From UBA1206 sp050953105 (GTDB lineage Bacteria; Bacillota; Clostridia; Oscillospirales; CAG-382): 64,000 nt of DNA. A program made the position numbers and the translations under genes. The notes under the pieces are model-generated. The model had not been told where the DNA came from. It saw only the letters and a list, made by a program, of their open reading frames with translations, and did no database searches. Numbering within the stretch: the first letter of the stretch is position 1; every line of letters starts with the position of its first letter. This document shows positions 15,442 to 24,410 of this stretch, piece by piece. The stretch spans positions 372,001-436,000 of the forward strand of contig JBMNMA010000009.1 of NCBI GenBank assembly GCA_050953105.1. Reading direction: 5' to 3'.

Positions 15442-18400
15442 ATGAAAAAAGCTGTTTCCCTTATTATAGCCTCTTTGCTACTCCTCTCCCCTGTCTTTTC
15501 TATTTCCACAACGGCGGAAAACAAGGCTGAGAATGATAATAATCTTAATTTTACCCAAAGAACCACACCGGTTATGGGATGGTCTTCATGGAATTTCTTT
15601 CAGACAAATATTTCCGAGGAAATAATTATCCGCCAAATGAATGCCATTAAAGAAACCGGCCTGTATGACTGCGGATATAATTTTGTAAACATAGATGACG
15701 GCTGGCAGAACGGCCGGGAAAACGGCGTTGTTAAAGAAAAGTATCGCTTTTGGCCCAACGGTATGAAGTATATTGCCGACTATGCCCATGCCAACGGATT
15801 TTACGCCGGCATTTATACCGACGGCGGTGACACCACCTGCGGTTGGCAGGACGACGAGTTCACCACCGACAAGCATGTGGGATTATATGGCTATGAAAAG
15901 TCAGACCTTGAAAGGTATCTGGTTGAGTGGGGCTTTGACTTTATTAAAGTGGACTGGTGCGGCGGCTCGTCATTGGGCCTTGACGTAAGAAGCCAATATA
16001 CCAAAATAGGTAATATAATAAAAGAAATTGAAGAAAAAACCGGTAAAGATAAGATTTACAACATCTGCTGCTGGCATTTTCCCGGCGAATGGGTTACCCG
16101 GACTGCCGATTCCTGGCGGATTTACGGGGATATTGCCCCAACCTTTGATTCGGTGCTTTTACAGATAGATGCGGTAAAATCAATAACCCAATATACCTCC
16201 CCTGGGCATGTGAACGACCTTGACATGCTTCAGGTGGGTAACGGCATGGGCTATGAGGAGGACAAAACCCACTTTTCCATGTGGTGCATGATGTCTGCGC
16301 CTCTACTTATCGGCTGCGACGTTTCTTCCATATCCGACGACGCCCTTGAAATACTGTCAAACAAAGAACTTATAGCCATAAACCAAGATCCTGCCTGCCT
16401 TTCGGCAAATATGGTTTATGAAAATAAAGAAAAAGGCTATGAAATCTGGGTAAAACAGCTTGGCGCAGATGGCGGTAACACAAAGGCGGTGGCAATTCTT
16501 AATCGCAGCAATAAAGAATTAAATATTGATCTTGATTTTTCTGCCATAGGCTTAAACGGTGTATCTTCTGCCAGGGATTTATGGGAACACATGGACATAC
16601 CCGTATTTGACGGCACCCTTAAGATAACCGTCCCCGCCCACGGCACCGACGTTTACAAGGTAACAGCGACCCCCGACATTAAAAATGACTTTATTCTTTC
16701 GGGTTCGGTTAAACCGGCAGGAAAGGAAGTAAATCTGTCTGACGAAGGCAGGGCAAACTGGCTTTTGTTTGAAAGAGGTGTCCGTAAAGCCGGTGCTAAA
16801 GCAATTTCCAATACGGTTTCGGGTGAAAAGGTAAGCTCACCTTATAAATTTACCTGGTCGGACGGGGATAGCGAAAAAACCGGAAATACAGGATTTGGTA
16901 TCAAGACCGATGGCGAATTTATTATTTCCCTGCCTGCCGCCAATTCAAAATCAGTCGCAAGGCTGTATTTTTCCGCCGAAGGCGATATTAAAATAAATGC
17001 CGCCGACTTTGACAAGACAAATGCCACAACCTTTAAATGCGACGGTAAAACCCTTTATGTTTACGAACTTGTCTATCAATGTCCCGGATCGGGGGAAATT
17101 GCCGTTTCAATACCCGTGGGCAAAAATATAGCTTTATATGCCGTCACTTTGGTAAAGCACGACGAATTTGATATTGTCTGTGAAATTACATCCCCTGATG
17201 GCAAATACAATATCAGTGAACTCGGTGAATATGACTGGATTGTTTTTGGAAAAAAGCATTATCGTAAAGGCGCTTTAAACAGGGAGATAGGCGAAGACAC
17301 CGATAATAAAATTTCAACCACCGACTCAAGCACCGTAATTAAGTGGACAAGTAACGGTGTGGATATGAGTGAGACGAAAATCTGGCGTATTAAGAACAAA
17401 GCTACCCTTTACTTTAATCCTTCCCAAGATACCCGAACCGCCTATGTCCTTGCGGGAAGCAGCACCGGCTTTGAAATTGAGGCGAAATACGACGGTATAT
17501 CCGCAAAGAAAATTGCAGCAGGCAAAGGACTTTGGCTTATTTCGCTGGAATATAAGGTGACCAAACAACGCATGATATCCCTTGACCTGGTATCGGAGGG
17601 TGATGTGTATCTTGGTTTTGCCTGCCTTGGCGGCCCTGTGGCAGGAGTTGACGGCATTACCAATGTTACAGAGTTTAACGGCGATAATCTTAACCTACAG
17701 CCTGCCGGAAGCGTCAGCGCCACAACTGCCGGTAAAACCACCGTTGTTCAGCTTCCGGGATGTGTCAACACCGCCGCTTACGACATTTATGTAAAAACCA
17801 CCGATACGTTTATTTATGCCGGAATATTGGGCCATGACACCCGTCAATATACCCTAAACGGCAACCCCTATAAAAAGATAAGGGTGTATCACACCGGACT
17901 TGAATATCTTTCTGTCATGCTTACCGGCAATGTGGAGGTTTTAGGGTATGAGGTGGTGGAAAATACCCCCTTCCTTGACGCTTTTGCAGAAGCAAAAAAC
18001 GGTCTTTCCGTTACGGCAACGGTAGACGGCGTTACCTCAGGCAGGCTTATTGCCGCCATTTACTCCCCCGAAGGGGATATGATTGACTACCGGGAAACAA
18101 GCCTTACCGGTAAAACCCATACCTTTGTCTTTGAGGGACGGGAAAATACCCCCTGCACCGTCCGGGTGTTCTTATGGGACAATAACAACACTCCGGTTAC
18201 CGACAGCGTGGAGCTGGAATACACCCCTGATGTGCTTACCCAATCGGTGGAAAAGGCGGTTATAGGCACCCTTAAAGCCCACGCCTTGGCCGAAAACGGC
18301 GCAATTCTGCTTGATGTAAGGACAAAGGCAGAGTTTGAGAAAGATGCCATAACCGGCAGCATAAATATACCCCACAATCAGATTGTTACACTGGTTAAGG

Positions 18401-19221
18401 AATATGTTAAGGATAAAAGCAAAACCGTTATCGTTTACTGCTCGGCTTTTAAGCGGAGTGTTCAAGCCTACCGCACCCTTGTTTATTTAGGCTATGAAAA
18501 CGTGTATATTTTAGGTTCAATAGATAACTGGAACAGGCAGTATTCGGTGGAGTTTGTGCCAAAGGATACAACCCTCATCCGGGAGGGGGATACCATTGAA
18601 GTAAAAACCCTTGGCCTTGAAAACGAGGAATACGAAATCTGGTTTGAATGCAACGGATATAAGGAAAAGGCAAAAAATTTCAAAATGCCAAAGCAAGACA
18701 GTCTGTTTGTCACCGTATCGGCCTATATAAAATACGGCGAATATGAGGAAAAAGCGGCTGAAAAGGAATTTGTGTATTTTGAAGAGGCCTTTATTGACGT
18801 TTACGCCTCTGACTTAACGTGGAGCCAGAATATCTCGGGCTGGGGGACCACAAAACGTGATAAATCAGTTGACGGAAACATCTTGTCGGTGGGCGGGGTT
18901 AAATATCAAAAAGGCATTGGCACCCATGCCACGTCGAAAATAACCCTTTCCATACCTGATGGTGCCAGATACTTTATTGCCGTAGCAGGCTATGACGACG
19001 AGGTAAATATAGGCAATGTCAAATGCAAAATGGTGTTTACGGTGGAAATAGACGGCGAGATTGTCGAAACAAGCGGGGTGCTTATTACCGGTCAAAGCCA
19101 CACCTTTGCCATTGAAATACCATCCTTTGCGAAAAACATTACCCTTTTGGTGGATATGTCCATAGACAACAATTACTACGACCACGCCGACTGGGCCATT
19201 GCCGGATTTATAACCGAATAA
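15442..19221 (+). CDS. Secreted GH27 alpha-galactosidase with rhodanese-like and NPCBM domains
   Basis: 1259 residues. A signal peptide (about 1-26) is followed by a GH27 catalytic barrel starting TPVMGWSSWN. The nucleophile is Asp171 (FIKVDWCGG) and the acid/base Asp230 (SWRIYGDIAP). After a beta-sandwich C-domain (to about 410) come several beta-rich modules. Residues about 930-1040 form a rhodanese-like domain with AILLDVRTKAEF and the loop VYCSAFKR, in which Cys1000 and Arg1005 occupy the active-site positions. Residues about 1114-1259 are an NPCBM carbohydrate-binding domain (SGWGTTKRDKS...GIGTHA). It hydrolyses terminal alpha-galactosides outside the cell. A rhodanese module inside an exported glycosidase is highly unusual. 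Confidence 0.9.
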   Translation: MKKAVSLIIASLLLLSPVFSISTTAENKAENDNNLNFTQRTTPVMGWSSWNFFQTNISEEIIIRQMNAIKETGLYDCGYNFVNIDDGWQNGRENGVVKEKYRFWPNGMKYIADYAHANGFYAGIYTDGGDTTCGWQDDEFTTDKHVGLYGYEKSDLERYLVEWGFDFIKVDWCGGSSLGLDVRSQYTKIGNIIKEIEEKTGKDKIYNICCWHFPGEWVTRTADSWRIYGDIAPTFDSVLLQIDAVKSITQYTSPGHVNDLDMLQVGNGMGYEEDKTHFSMWCMMSAPLLIGCDVSSISDDALEILSNKELIAINQDPACLSANMVYENKEKGYEIWVKQLGADGGNTKAVAILNRSNKELNIDLDFSAIGLNGVSSARDLWEHMDIPVFDGTLKITVPAHGTDVYKVTATPDIKNDFILSGSVKPAGKEVNLSDEGRANWLLFERGVRKAGAKAISNTVSGEKVSSPYKFTWSDGDSEKTGNTGFGIKTDGEFIISLPAANSKSVARLYFSAEGDIKINAADFDKTNATTFKCDGKTLYVYELVYQCPGSGEIAVSIPVGKNIALYAVTLVKHDEFDIVCEITSPDGKYNISELGEYDWIVFGKKHYRKGALNREIGEDTDNKISTTDSSTVIKWTSNGVDMSETKIWRIKNKATLYFNPSQDTRTAYVLAGSSTGFEIEAKYDGISAKKIAAGKGLWLISLEYKVTKQRMISLDLVSEGDVYLGFACLGGPVAGVDGITNVTEFNGDNLNLQPAGSVSATTAGKTTVVQLPGCVNTAAYDIYVKTTDTFIYAGILGHDTRQYTLNGNPYKKIRVYHTGLEYLSVMLTGNVEVLGYEVVENTPFLDAFAEAKNGLSVTATVDGVTSGRLIAAIYSPEGDMIDYRETSLTGKTHTFVFEGRENTPCTVRVFLWDNNNTPVTDSVELEYTPDVLTQSVEKAVIGTLKAHALAENGAILLDVRTKAEFEKDAITGSINIPHNQIVTLVKEYVKDKSKTVIVYCSAFKRSVQAYRTLVYLGYENVYILGSIDNWNRQYSVEFVPKDTTLIREGDTIEVKTLGLENEEYEIWFECNGYKEKAKNFKMPKQDSLFVTVSAYIKYGEYEEKAAEKEFVYFEEAFIDVYASDLTWSQNISGWGTTKRDKSVDGNILSVGGVKYQKGIGTHATSKITLSIPDGARYFIAVAGYDDEVNIGNVKCKMVFTVEIDGEIVETSGVLITGQSHTFAIEIPSFAKNITLLVDMSIDNNYYDHADWAIAGFITE

Positions 19222-19223
19222 GC

Positions 19224-19250
19224 AAAAAATCCGCCGAAAGGCGGATTTTT
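19224..19250. terminator. Bidirectional terminator
   Basis: AAAAAATCCGCC-GAAA-GGCGGATTTTT stands between the convergent alpha-galactosidase and acetyltransferase-like genes and serves both. Confidence 0.9.
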
Positions 19251-19252
19251 CA

Positions 19253-20383
19253 TTATTCAGGCAATATCTTTTTTACATAAGCCCGTCTGACTTTATTTTG
19301 ATGGTTCTTGAAATAGATAAACTGGGCACGGACCTTGTCGTTGGTTTCAAGGGTAAGATTGGTTTCAAAATACTCCACTCTTCCCTTTTTCATCTCCTTG
19401 GCCAGCTCATATAACATAATCGCATTGATGCCAAGATTGCGGTATTGGGCGGTAACCCCCACAAGACCAAGATCAATGGTTTTGGGACGGTATTTGGCTT
19501 TTAATATTTTAATAATACACGGCAGTGTAAGTTTTCCTCCGCTTTTTTGCACCGCCCTGCCTATACCCGGAATGGCAAGGCCGAAAGCTACCGGGTTTTC
19601 GTCTTTGTCAAGGACGATAATGCAGAATTTGCGGTTTATTATAAGCTTAAAGTTGGCGGCAAGGCTTTTTCGCATTGAGTCGGTAAGGGGAAAAGTGCCG
19701 TAAAGGTCGGCATAAGTTTCGTCCAACAGGTCGAAAATAGCTTTAAGATACTTTTTTATGTAACCGCCGTTGGTTTTTGCCCTGCCGATATGAAGGTTAT
19801 ACTTCTTTATTACTGACGACGTCACCCGTTCCAGTTTTACAAAGCCTTCGTCGGTGGGTAACGTCAGCCGGTGTTCATACCAGTCGATTTCCTTTTCAAA
19901 GCCGTAGGCTTCTATAAGCGATGCATAGTAGTCGTAATTATATTGCTCCTCAAAGGTCTGGTGCTGGTCAAAGCCTTCTATCAGCAGTCCCTCACGCTCA
20001 AGGTCTGAAAACCCCAAAGGGCCGCAGATGGTGTCCATTCCCTGCCCTCTTGCCCAGTCCTCGGCAGCCTTAAACAGAGCGGATGAAACTTCTTTGTCGT
20101 TTATCGAATCAAAGCGGGTAAAGCGGGCCCGCTTTTGGTTATTTTTTTGGTTATATAAGTCCTGAACAAGGACACATATTCGTCCTGCCACTTTGCCGTC
20201 CCGGTAGGCCAAAAAGTATTCTGCCCTGGCGGTTTCGTAATAAAAATAATTCTTATCAAAAATCTTTTTTTCGTCGGAATACAGCGGCGGAACAAAATAT
20301 TCGTTGCCCTTGTATAGCTGCAACGGAAAGTTTAAAAACTGTCTTTTTTCCCTGCGTGTGCGGACAGGCCTTACTTCAACCAT
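19253..20383 (-). CDS. GNAT-type N-acetyltransferase-like protein (YghO-like)
   Basis: 376 residues, cytoplasmic. It starts VEVRPVRTRREKRQFLNFPLQLYKG, followed by YFVPPLYSDEK and CGPLGFSDLEREGLLIEGFD. The C-terminal half contains LGLVGVTAQYRNLGINAIMLYELAKEM, a GNAT-like acetyl-CoA region, and FETNLTLETNDKVRAQFI. The arrangement matches the widespread YghO/COG0456-related long acetyltransferase family of unknown acceptor. Monocistronic, starting at ATG 20381-20383; a weak purine run (GGGTGAAAAATAA) precedes it. It shares a terminator with the alpha-galactosidase gene. Confidence 0.75.
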   Translation of the reverse strand: MVEVRPVRTRREKRQFLNFPLQLYKGNEYFVPPLYSDEKKIFDKNYFYYETARAEYFLAYRDGKVAGRICVLVQDLYNQKNNQKRARFTRFDSINDKEVSSALFKAAEDWARGQGMDTICGPLGFSDLEREGLLIEGFDQHQTFEEQYNYDYYASLIEAYGFEKEIDWYEHRLTLPTDEGFVKLERVTSSVIKKYNLHIGRAKTNGGYIKKYLKAIFDLLDETYADLYGTFPLTDSMRKSLAANFKLIINRKFCIIVLDKDENPVAFGLAIPGIGRAVQKSGGKLTLPCIIKILKAKYRPKTIDLGLVGVTAQYRNLGINAIMLYELAKEMKKGRVEYFETNLTLETNDKVRAQFIYFKNHQNKVRRAYVKKILPE

Positions 20384-20508
20384 TTATTTTTCACCCACTT
20401 TTTACATTAGTCGATAATAATATAAGCTTTTTTACATGTAAAATCAAGTATTTTATTTTTATTAGCATAATTTATGCCAAATTCCGCAGAATAAGACCGG
20501 TGATAGTT

Positions 20509-20730
20509 ATGGGAAAGAAATATAAAAGGGATTATAAATACCCCTTCAGGGAGATATCCTCGGTGGTTTCTTCTACGGAATGTACGGGTTTAACCCAGTT
20601 TATACCCGAAACCGAGCATGAGGTAGAATCCTTTAGGCATGTGTATGACATTCCTCTGTCAACCGAGCAGGTAAAACAAACCCGGGAAAAAGAAAAAAAG
20701 CCCGGAACGTTTGACAAAAAGAAGGACTAA
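20509..20730 (+). CDS. 73-residue hypothetical protein
   Basis: Start ATG 20509-20511 after GGTGATAGTT. The longer upstream frame is not supported by a ribosome-binding site. The product is hydrophilic, begins with a basic tract (GKKYKRDYKY) and ends Lys-rich (EKEKKPGTFDKKKD). A central part reads EISSVVSSTECTGLTQFIPETEHEVESF. The STECTGL..F/IP pattern is frequent in small proteins of Oscillospiraceae, and its function is unknown. A terminator 20 bases downstream supports it being a real gene. Confidence 0.65.
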   Translation: MGKKYKRDYKYPFREISSVVSSTECTGLTQFIPETEHEVESFRHVYDIPLSTEQVKQTREKEKKPGTFDKKKD

Positions 20731-20750
20731 TCAAAACCTAATATCTTATA

Positions 20751-20776
20751 AAAGTCCGGGTAATGCCGGACTTTTT
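20751..20776 (+). terminator. Intrinsic terminator
   Basis: AAAGTCCGG/CCGGACTTTTT hairpin with T-run after the 73-residue gene. Confidence 0.85.
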
Positions 20777-20849
20777 AATGTTATAAAAGGCTTTATGAAT
20801 GCTCATGGATAATATATTTTTCAATTAAATTAATCATTACAATATTGTA

Positions 20850-20878
20850 TTGTGCAAATTCAGGTGTTATGATATAAT
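20850..20878 (+). promoter_or_regulatory. Sigma-A promoter of the thioesterase gene
   Basis: TTGTGC (20850-20855), 17 bases, TATAAT (20873-20878). The 5' leader is about 85 bases and contains no obvious structure. Confidence 0.6.
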
Positions 20879-20972
20879 TAAATCAATAAATCCATTTATA
20901 TGAAACTATACCATCCGTTGACGGGTTGGGGTATTAATATAAAGGCTTACTAAATATCAGGAGAAAATCAAA

Positions 20973-21452
20973 ATGGAAAAACTGCGCCCGAAACGGGTAT
21001 GTGAATCAAAAGCAGAGCATGTGCAAATAGTTTTATTTGAACATTTAAACGGTTATAACCGCCTGTTCGGCGGAAAACTTGTGGAATGGATTGATGTAGT
21101 TGCGGCAGTTGTAGCCCGCCGCCATTCCAACAGGAACGTCACCACGGCGTCGATAGACAATCTTCAGTTTAAAGAACCGGCTTATATAAACGATACGGTG
21201 GTGCTGCACGGGTGTATAACATACACCGGCAAAACCTCCATGGAGGTCCGTGTGGATACGTTTGTAGAAAAGCTAAACGGCGAAAAAACCCTGATAAACC
21301 GGGCATATCTGGTGCTTGTGGCGCTGGATGAAAATGAAAAACCGGTGGCAGTGCCACAGCTTATTCTTGAAACCGACGAGGAAAAGGAGGAATGGCAGGC
21401 AGCGAAAAGACGAAACGAGCTGAGAAAGCAAAGAAGAATCGAGAATTATTAA
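20973..21452 (+). CDS. Acyl-CoA thioesterase (hotdog fold, YkhA/BACH type)
   Basis: 159 residues. Hotdog-fold signature: EHLNGYNRLFGGKLVEWIDVVAAVVARRH (the N/D-x-x-G-x-x-F/L-G-G motif, with central Asp in WIDVVA). It continues VTTASIDNLQFKEPAYINDTVVLHG and SMEVRVDTFVEK. These enzymes hydrolyse medium- or long-chain acyl-CoA to free acid plus CoA in the cytoplasm. The C-terminal tail is charged (KRRNELRKQRRIENY). The gene is monocistronic with its own promoter, a ribosome-binding site CAGGAGAAAATC and ATG 20973. Confidence 0.9.
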   Translation: MEKLRPKRVCESKAEHVQIVLFEHLNGYNRLFGGKLVEWIDVVAAVVARRHSNRNVTTASIDNLQFKEPAYINDTVVLHGCITYTGKTSMEVRVDTFVEKLNGEKTLINRAYLVLVALDENEKPVAVPQLILETDEEKEEWQAAKRRNELRKQRRIENY

Positions 21453-21570
21453 AATTGGAAAAGTTTATTTAAATAAACATTTCAGTTTTATTCGCTTTAA
21501 CGGAAGTCAGATAAACAAGTTATAATTATAATTTCAATTTGCAAATTACATTACTAATAAATTTAGAAAT

Positions 21571-21605
21571 AAAAAAGTGGAGATATGCGTTCTCCACCTT
21601 TTTTT
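21571..21605 (-). terminator. Intrinsic terminator
   Basis: AAAAAGTGGAGA/TCTCCACCTTTTT hairpin between the convergent thioesterase gene and the acetyltransferase pseudogene; it can act for both. Confidence 0.8.
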
Positions 21606-21630
21606 ATCCTTATTAAAGCCGAATATATAT

Positions 21631-22143
21631 TTATAATTCTATCCAATAACGCCTTGTGGTTACACTTACCTCTTTCTCTAAATGGTTGATAACCTTGTTT
21701 TCCAAAACGTTCCGCCGTTTTTTTCAATGACTTTTGCCGAAGCGATATTGTTATCATCACAGGTTATGAGAACCCTGCTTAACTTCAATATATCCCTGCA
21801 ATAGGGTAAAGCCATTGATAGCATTTTGGTGGCGTATCCTTTGTTAATTTCCGACCAGCGGACTTCATAACCGATATGTCCCTCCGAATTTTAAAAGCTG
21901 TGGTGTAAGCTCATGCCTTATACGTATTTCGCCGATAAATATTCCTTTGTCAACAAGCCAAAAGGTTGTGGATTTTACGTATCCCGGCTTTAAATCAATA
22001 CCCTGCTCAAATTTGTATGCCTTATCAATAATGGTTGCGGGATCACTGAAACTCCGCTCAGACTCCGGCCTGTGCAGGACATCTTCTTCAATGGCCTCTG
22101 TATAACTTTTTATATATTCCTTGGCAGGTCTTATTAGTTGCAT
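21631..22143 (-). pseudogene. GNAT acetyltransferase, two frameshifts
   Basis: Frame 1 from ATG 22143 reads MQLIRPAKEYIKSYTEAIEE... to LLKFGG. At GGAGGGACAT (about 21886) an extra G breaks the frame. A second frame continues GHIGYEVRWSEINKGYATKML...VIEKNGG. At about 21700 another shift leads to a third frame, VLENKVINHLEKEVS...RRYWIEL and stop at 21631-21633. Joined together these give a complete RimJ/RimL-like GNAT (about 170 residues) with the acetyl-CoA loop region R..E..KGYATKM. Two independent shifts argue for real decay rather than one sequencing slip. Confidence 0.85.
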
Positions 22144-22233
22144 TAGATAATCTCCCCTATCAAAATAAGAATCGTCCGGTGTTTTACCGGCGGCGGCAAA
22201 AAAATTGTGTATTTTCCGATTAAGTAAAAGCTA

Positions 22234-22923
22234 TTACAATTCCCTCTTTGAATAGAGATAACATGACAGCGAATAAGATGCCGTTAAAATAAGTGCAGCT
22301 AATGCCAAAAGGATAACCGAAACGCGTATGGGATTGCTATACGCCCATTCAAACGATTTGAAAAGCCATTGGTAAAACTCACGGTTAAGCATAGTCAGTA
22401 TATTATATAACCGTTATGATAAGAGTTGCCGAAACGATGGGGATATAAAATCCGATAGCCTTACCCTTTATATACCCCATTTTGAATAATGTCGGAAACA
22501 TTGTAAGATTCATAACAGCATATATGAATAAACTGCCGCAGACAAGCAGCGAAATATTTTGAAAATCTGCTGTAAAACGTATGCAGATACAGTATTTTTT
22601 TGCCATTTAGAATAAATGATAACAGAACGGTTGAAATTGTTCCGAAAAGCAAGCCGCTAAACTGCATTATCAAAGACAGGCTATACCGGGTTTTCACGAT
22701 TGTTTTTCTTGTTATCGGCAAGGTCAGATACAGATTATCAAGCTTTCCTTTTTCCTCCACGGCCAAAAGGGTTGACGGAAAAAGCAAGCATTATAAAAGA
22801 AACAAAGGGAATAATTGCAGGCTGATACATGATTCCGTAAAATGAAACAAATATCGGTAGTAAAATTATTCTTGGCCAGTAAAATTTCATTGCAAGCCAA
22901 TCAAGCTTTATCATTTTGAACAT
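22234..22923 (-). pseudogene. ABC-2 type permease, frameshifted
   Basis: The gene begins at 22923 (FKMIKLDWLAMKFYWPRIILLPIFV), 13 bases inside the end of the ATPase gene, and can be followed only by changing frame. Frame changes lie near NPFGRGG/AVEEKGKLDNLYLTLPITRK (about 22755), near LNGKK (about 22595), and near ITVI/NILTMLNREFYQW (about 22400). It ends LSCYLYSKREL at 22234. The reconstructed product is about 225 residues with five to six membrane segments, the membrane partner expected for the adjacent ATPase. It cannot be made as one protein now. Confidence 0.85.
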
Positions 22924-23765
22924 TGCTTGGAACTCCTTTCAAAGCAAACGATAACATTATCTATGGTTGCTCTTTCGGTTATAATATCAGATGGCATTCC
23001 GCCTATATGTTCCACTTCCATCAGGCACTCAAATCCGGCGGAATGTTCACGCAAACCTATGGCGTATTTGCGTTTCTTTTCAGGAACCTCTCCTCCCCGA
23101 ACCACACAATATTTATTCAGCAGTTCATCTTTTAAGCCGCAAAACTTAATCGATCCGTGGCTGATATATATAATCATATCAGCAATACGCTCAAGATCGC
23201 TTGTTATATGGGTTGAAAAAAGAATTGTCCGTTCTTCGTTTATAAGGTAATCCTGTAAAATATCCAATATTTCTTCCCGGGCAACGGGATCCAGTCCGCC
23301 TGTGGGTTCATCAAGCAAAAGCAGTTTGGTTTCATGGGCAAGGCTGACTGCCATGGCCAGTTTCATCTTCATACCGCGGGACAGATTTTTAAATTTGACA
23401 CGGGGATCAATTTCAAACCTTGACAGATATTTGCGGTATTCGTTTTCATTCCATGTGTGATAAAAGGGTTTTATTCCCTTTTCTATATCCAAAGGAGTCC
23501 AATCTTCCTGAAAATAAGGTTGATCTAACATAACGCTTATGTCTTCTTTCACGCCGACATCTCCATCGGGCTTGCCAAGCAGCCGGATTTCACCGTTGTC
23601 TTTTTTTATCATACCCAGCATGGCCTTTAATGTGGTGGTTTTTCCGGCGCCGTTAGGCCCCACAAAGCCGCAGCACAGCCCTGTCGGAACTGTAAAACTA
23701 ACATTGTTAAGTGAAAAAGCGGGATATTTTTTACAAAGGTTTGTAATGTCAATTGCGTTTTTCAT
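22911..23765 (-). CDS. ABC transporter ATP-binding protein (YtrB-like)
   Basis: 284 residues. Walker A GPNGAGKTT (residues 36-44), Q-loop LDQPYFQED, signature LSRGMKMKLAMA, Walker B KLLLLDEPTGGLDP and the switch His in FSTHITSDLERI. It resembles the ATPases of YtrA-controlled ABC-2 exporters of drugs, peptides or lipids. It overlaps the regulator gene upstream by 17 bases and the permease downstream by 13, so the three form one operon. Since the permease is frameshifted, this ATPase has no obvious local partner. It retains all catalytic motifs, so decay of the operon looks recent. Confidence 0.9.
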   Translation of the reverse strand: MKNAIDITNLCKKYPAFSLNNVSFTVPTGLCCGFVGPNGAGKTTTLKAMLGMIKKDNGEIRLLGKPDGDVGVKEDISVMLDQPYFQEDWTPLDIEKGIKPFYHTWNENEYRKYLSRFEIDPRVKFKNLSRGMKMKLAMAVSLAHETKLLLLDEPTGGLDPVAREEILDILQDYLINEERTILFSTHITSDLERIADMIIYISHGSIKFCGLKDELLNKYCVVRGGEVPEKKRKYAIGLREHSAGFECLMEVEHIGGMPSDIITERATIDNVIVCFERSSKQCSK

Positions 23766-24126
23766 TGTATTTTTCCTCCAGTTTGCTTTGCAAATCGCTT
23801 AATGATAATCCGGCGGCTCTGCCTTTTTCCGCCGCTGTCTGCAGCGCATCTTCGACAGTGCGCAAATACTGATCACGCACCAGGTCGGCGTTACCCTTTA
23901 CAAAGCATCCCCGTCCCTGCACGGTATATATCAGTCCTTCCGCTTCAAGGTCGCCGTAAGCCCGGGTTGTGGTAATAACACTAACCCTAAGGTCACGGGC
24001 AAGCTGCCGCATTGATGTAAGCGGTTCGTCGTCTTTAAGTTCGCCCGACAATATCTGTGACTTTATTTGGGATTTTATTTGCTCATAAGCGGGAACATCG
24101 CTTTGTAATGAAATAGTGATTTTCAA
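23749..24126 (-). CDS. GntR-family repressor, YtrA subfamily
   Basis: 125 residues from TTG 24124-24126, chosen because AGAGAGGTGATAA lies 5-6 bases upstream and homologues start (M)KITISLQSDVPAYEQIKSQI. A TTG further upstream (24147) would place the ribosome-binding site inside the gene. A winged helix (about residues 10-75: LTSMRQLARDLRVSVITTTRAYGDLEAEGLIYTVQGRGCFV) is followed by a short two-helix dimerisation tail, as in YtrA rather than FadR-type GntR proteins. It likely represses its own operon through the palindrome over the -10 box at 24152-24176, in response to a cell-envelope-active ligand. Confidence 0.9.
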   Translation of the reverse strand: MKITISLQSDVPAYEQIKSQIKSQILSGELKDDEPLTSMRQLARDLRVSVITTTRAYGDLEAEGLIYTVQGRGCFVKGNADLVRDQYLRTVEDALQTAAEKGRAAGLSLSDLQSKLEEKYNEKRN

Positions 24127-24151
24127 ATTATCACCTCTCTGACGCAAATTT

Positions 24152-24194
24152 ACTGTATATGCATAGTATATACAGTAGGTGCGTGTTTGTCAAG
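24152..24194 (-). promoter_or_regulatory. Promoter with YtrA-type operator
   Basis: On the minus strand TTGACA (24189-24194), 17 bases, TATACT (24165-24170). A perfect palindrome, ACTGTATAT-7-ATATACAGT (24152-24176), covers the -10 region and start site, an ideal position for autorepression by the GntR protein. Confidence 0.85.
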
Positions 24195-24266
24195 TGTTTT
24201 ATAAAATTAGTATTCATTTTTTTGTAGTATCGGTTGCGGATAAATTTTAAATGTTGCAGAAAAGCA

Positions 24267-24295
24267 AAATGCCGGATGGTTTAATCCGGCATTTT
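24267..24295 (+). terminator. Hairpin terminator-like element
   Basis: AAAATGCCGGAT/ATCCGGCATTTT. No complete gene is adjacent on either strand, so it may be left from a lost gene. Confidence 0.6.
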
Positions 24296-24381
24296 AAAAA
24301 TTATCAGGTTATAAAGCCTAAGGCTTAAAAACAATACAATATTTTGCTATATGTGAAATGGCAAAGATAATAAAAATATAT

Positions 24382-24410
24382 TTTACTTATCACCACACAG
24401 ATGATATAAT
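24382..24410 (+). promoter_or_regulatory. Sigma-A promoter before a truncated gene
   Basis: TTTACT (24382-24387), 17 bases, TATAAT (24405-24410). The ribosome-binding-like AGAAGGAATT follows at about 24419 with no usable start codon next to it. Confidence 0.6.
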
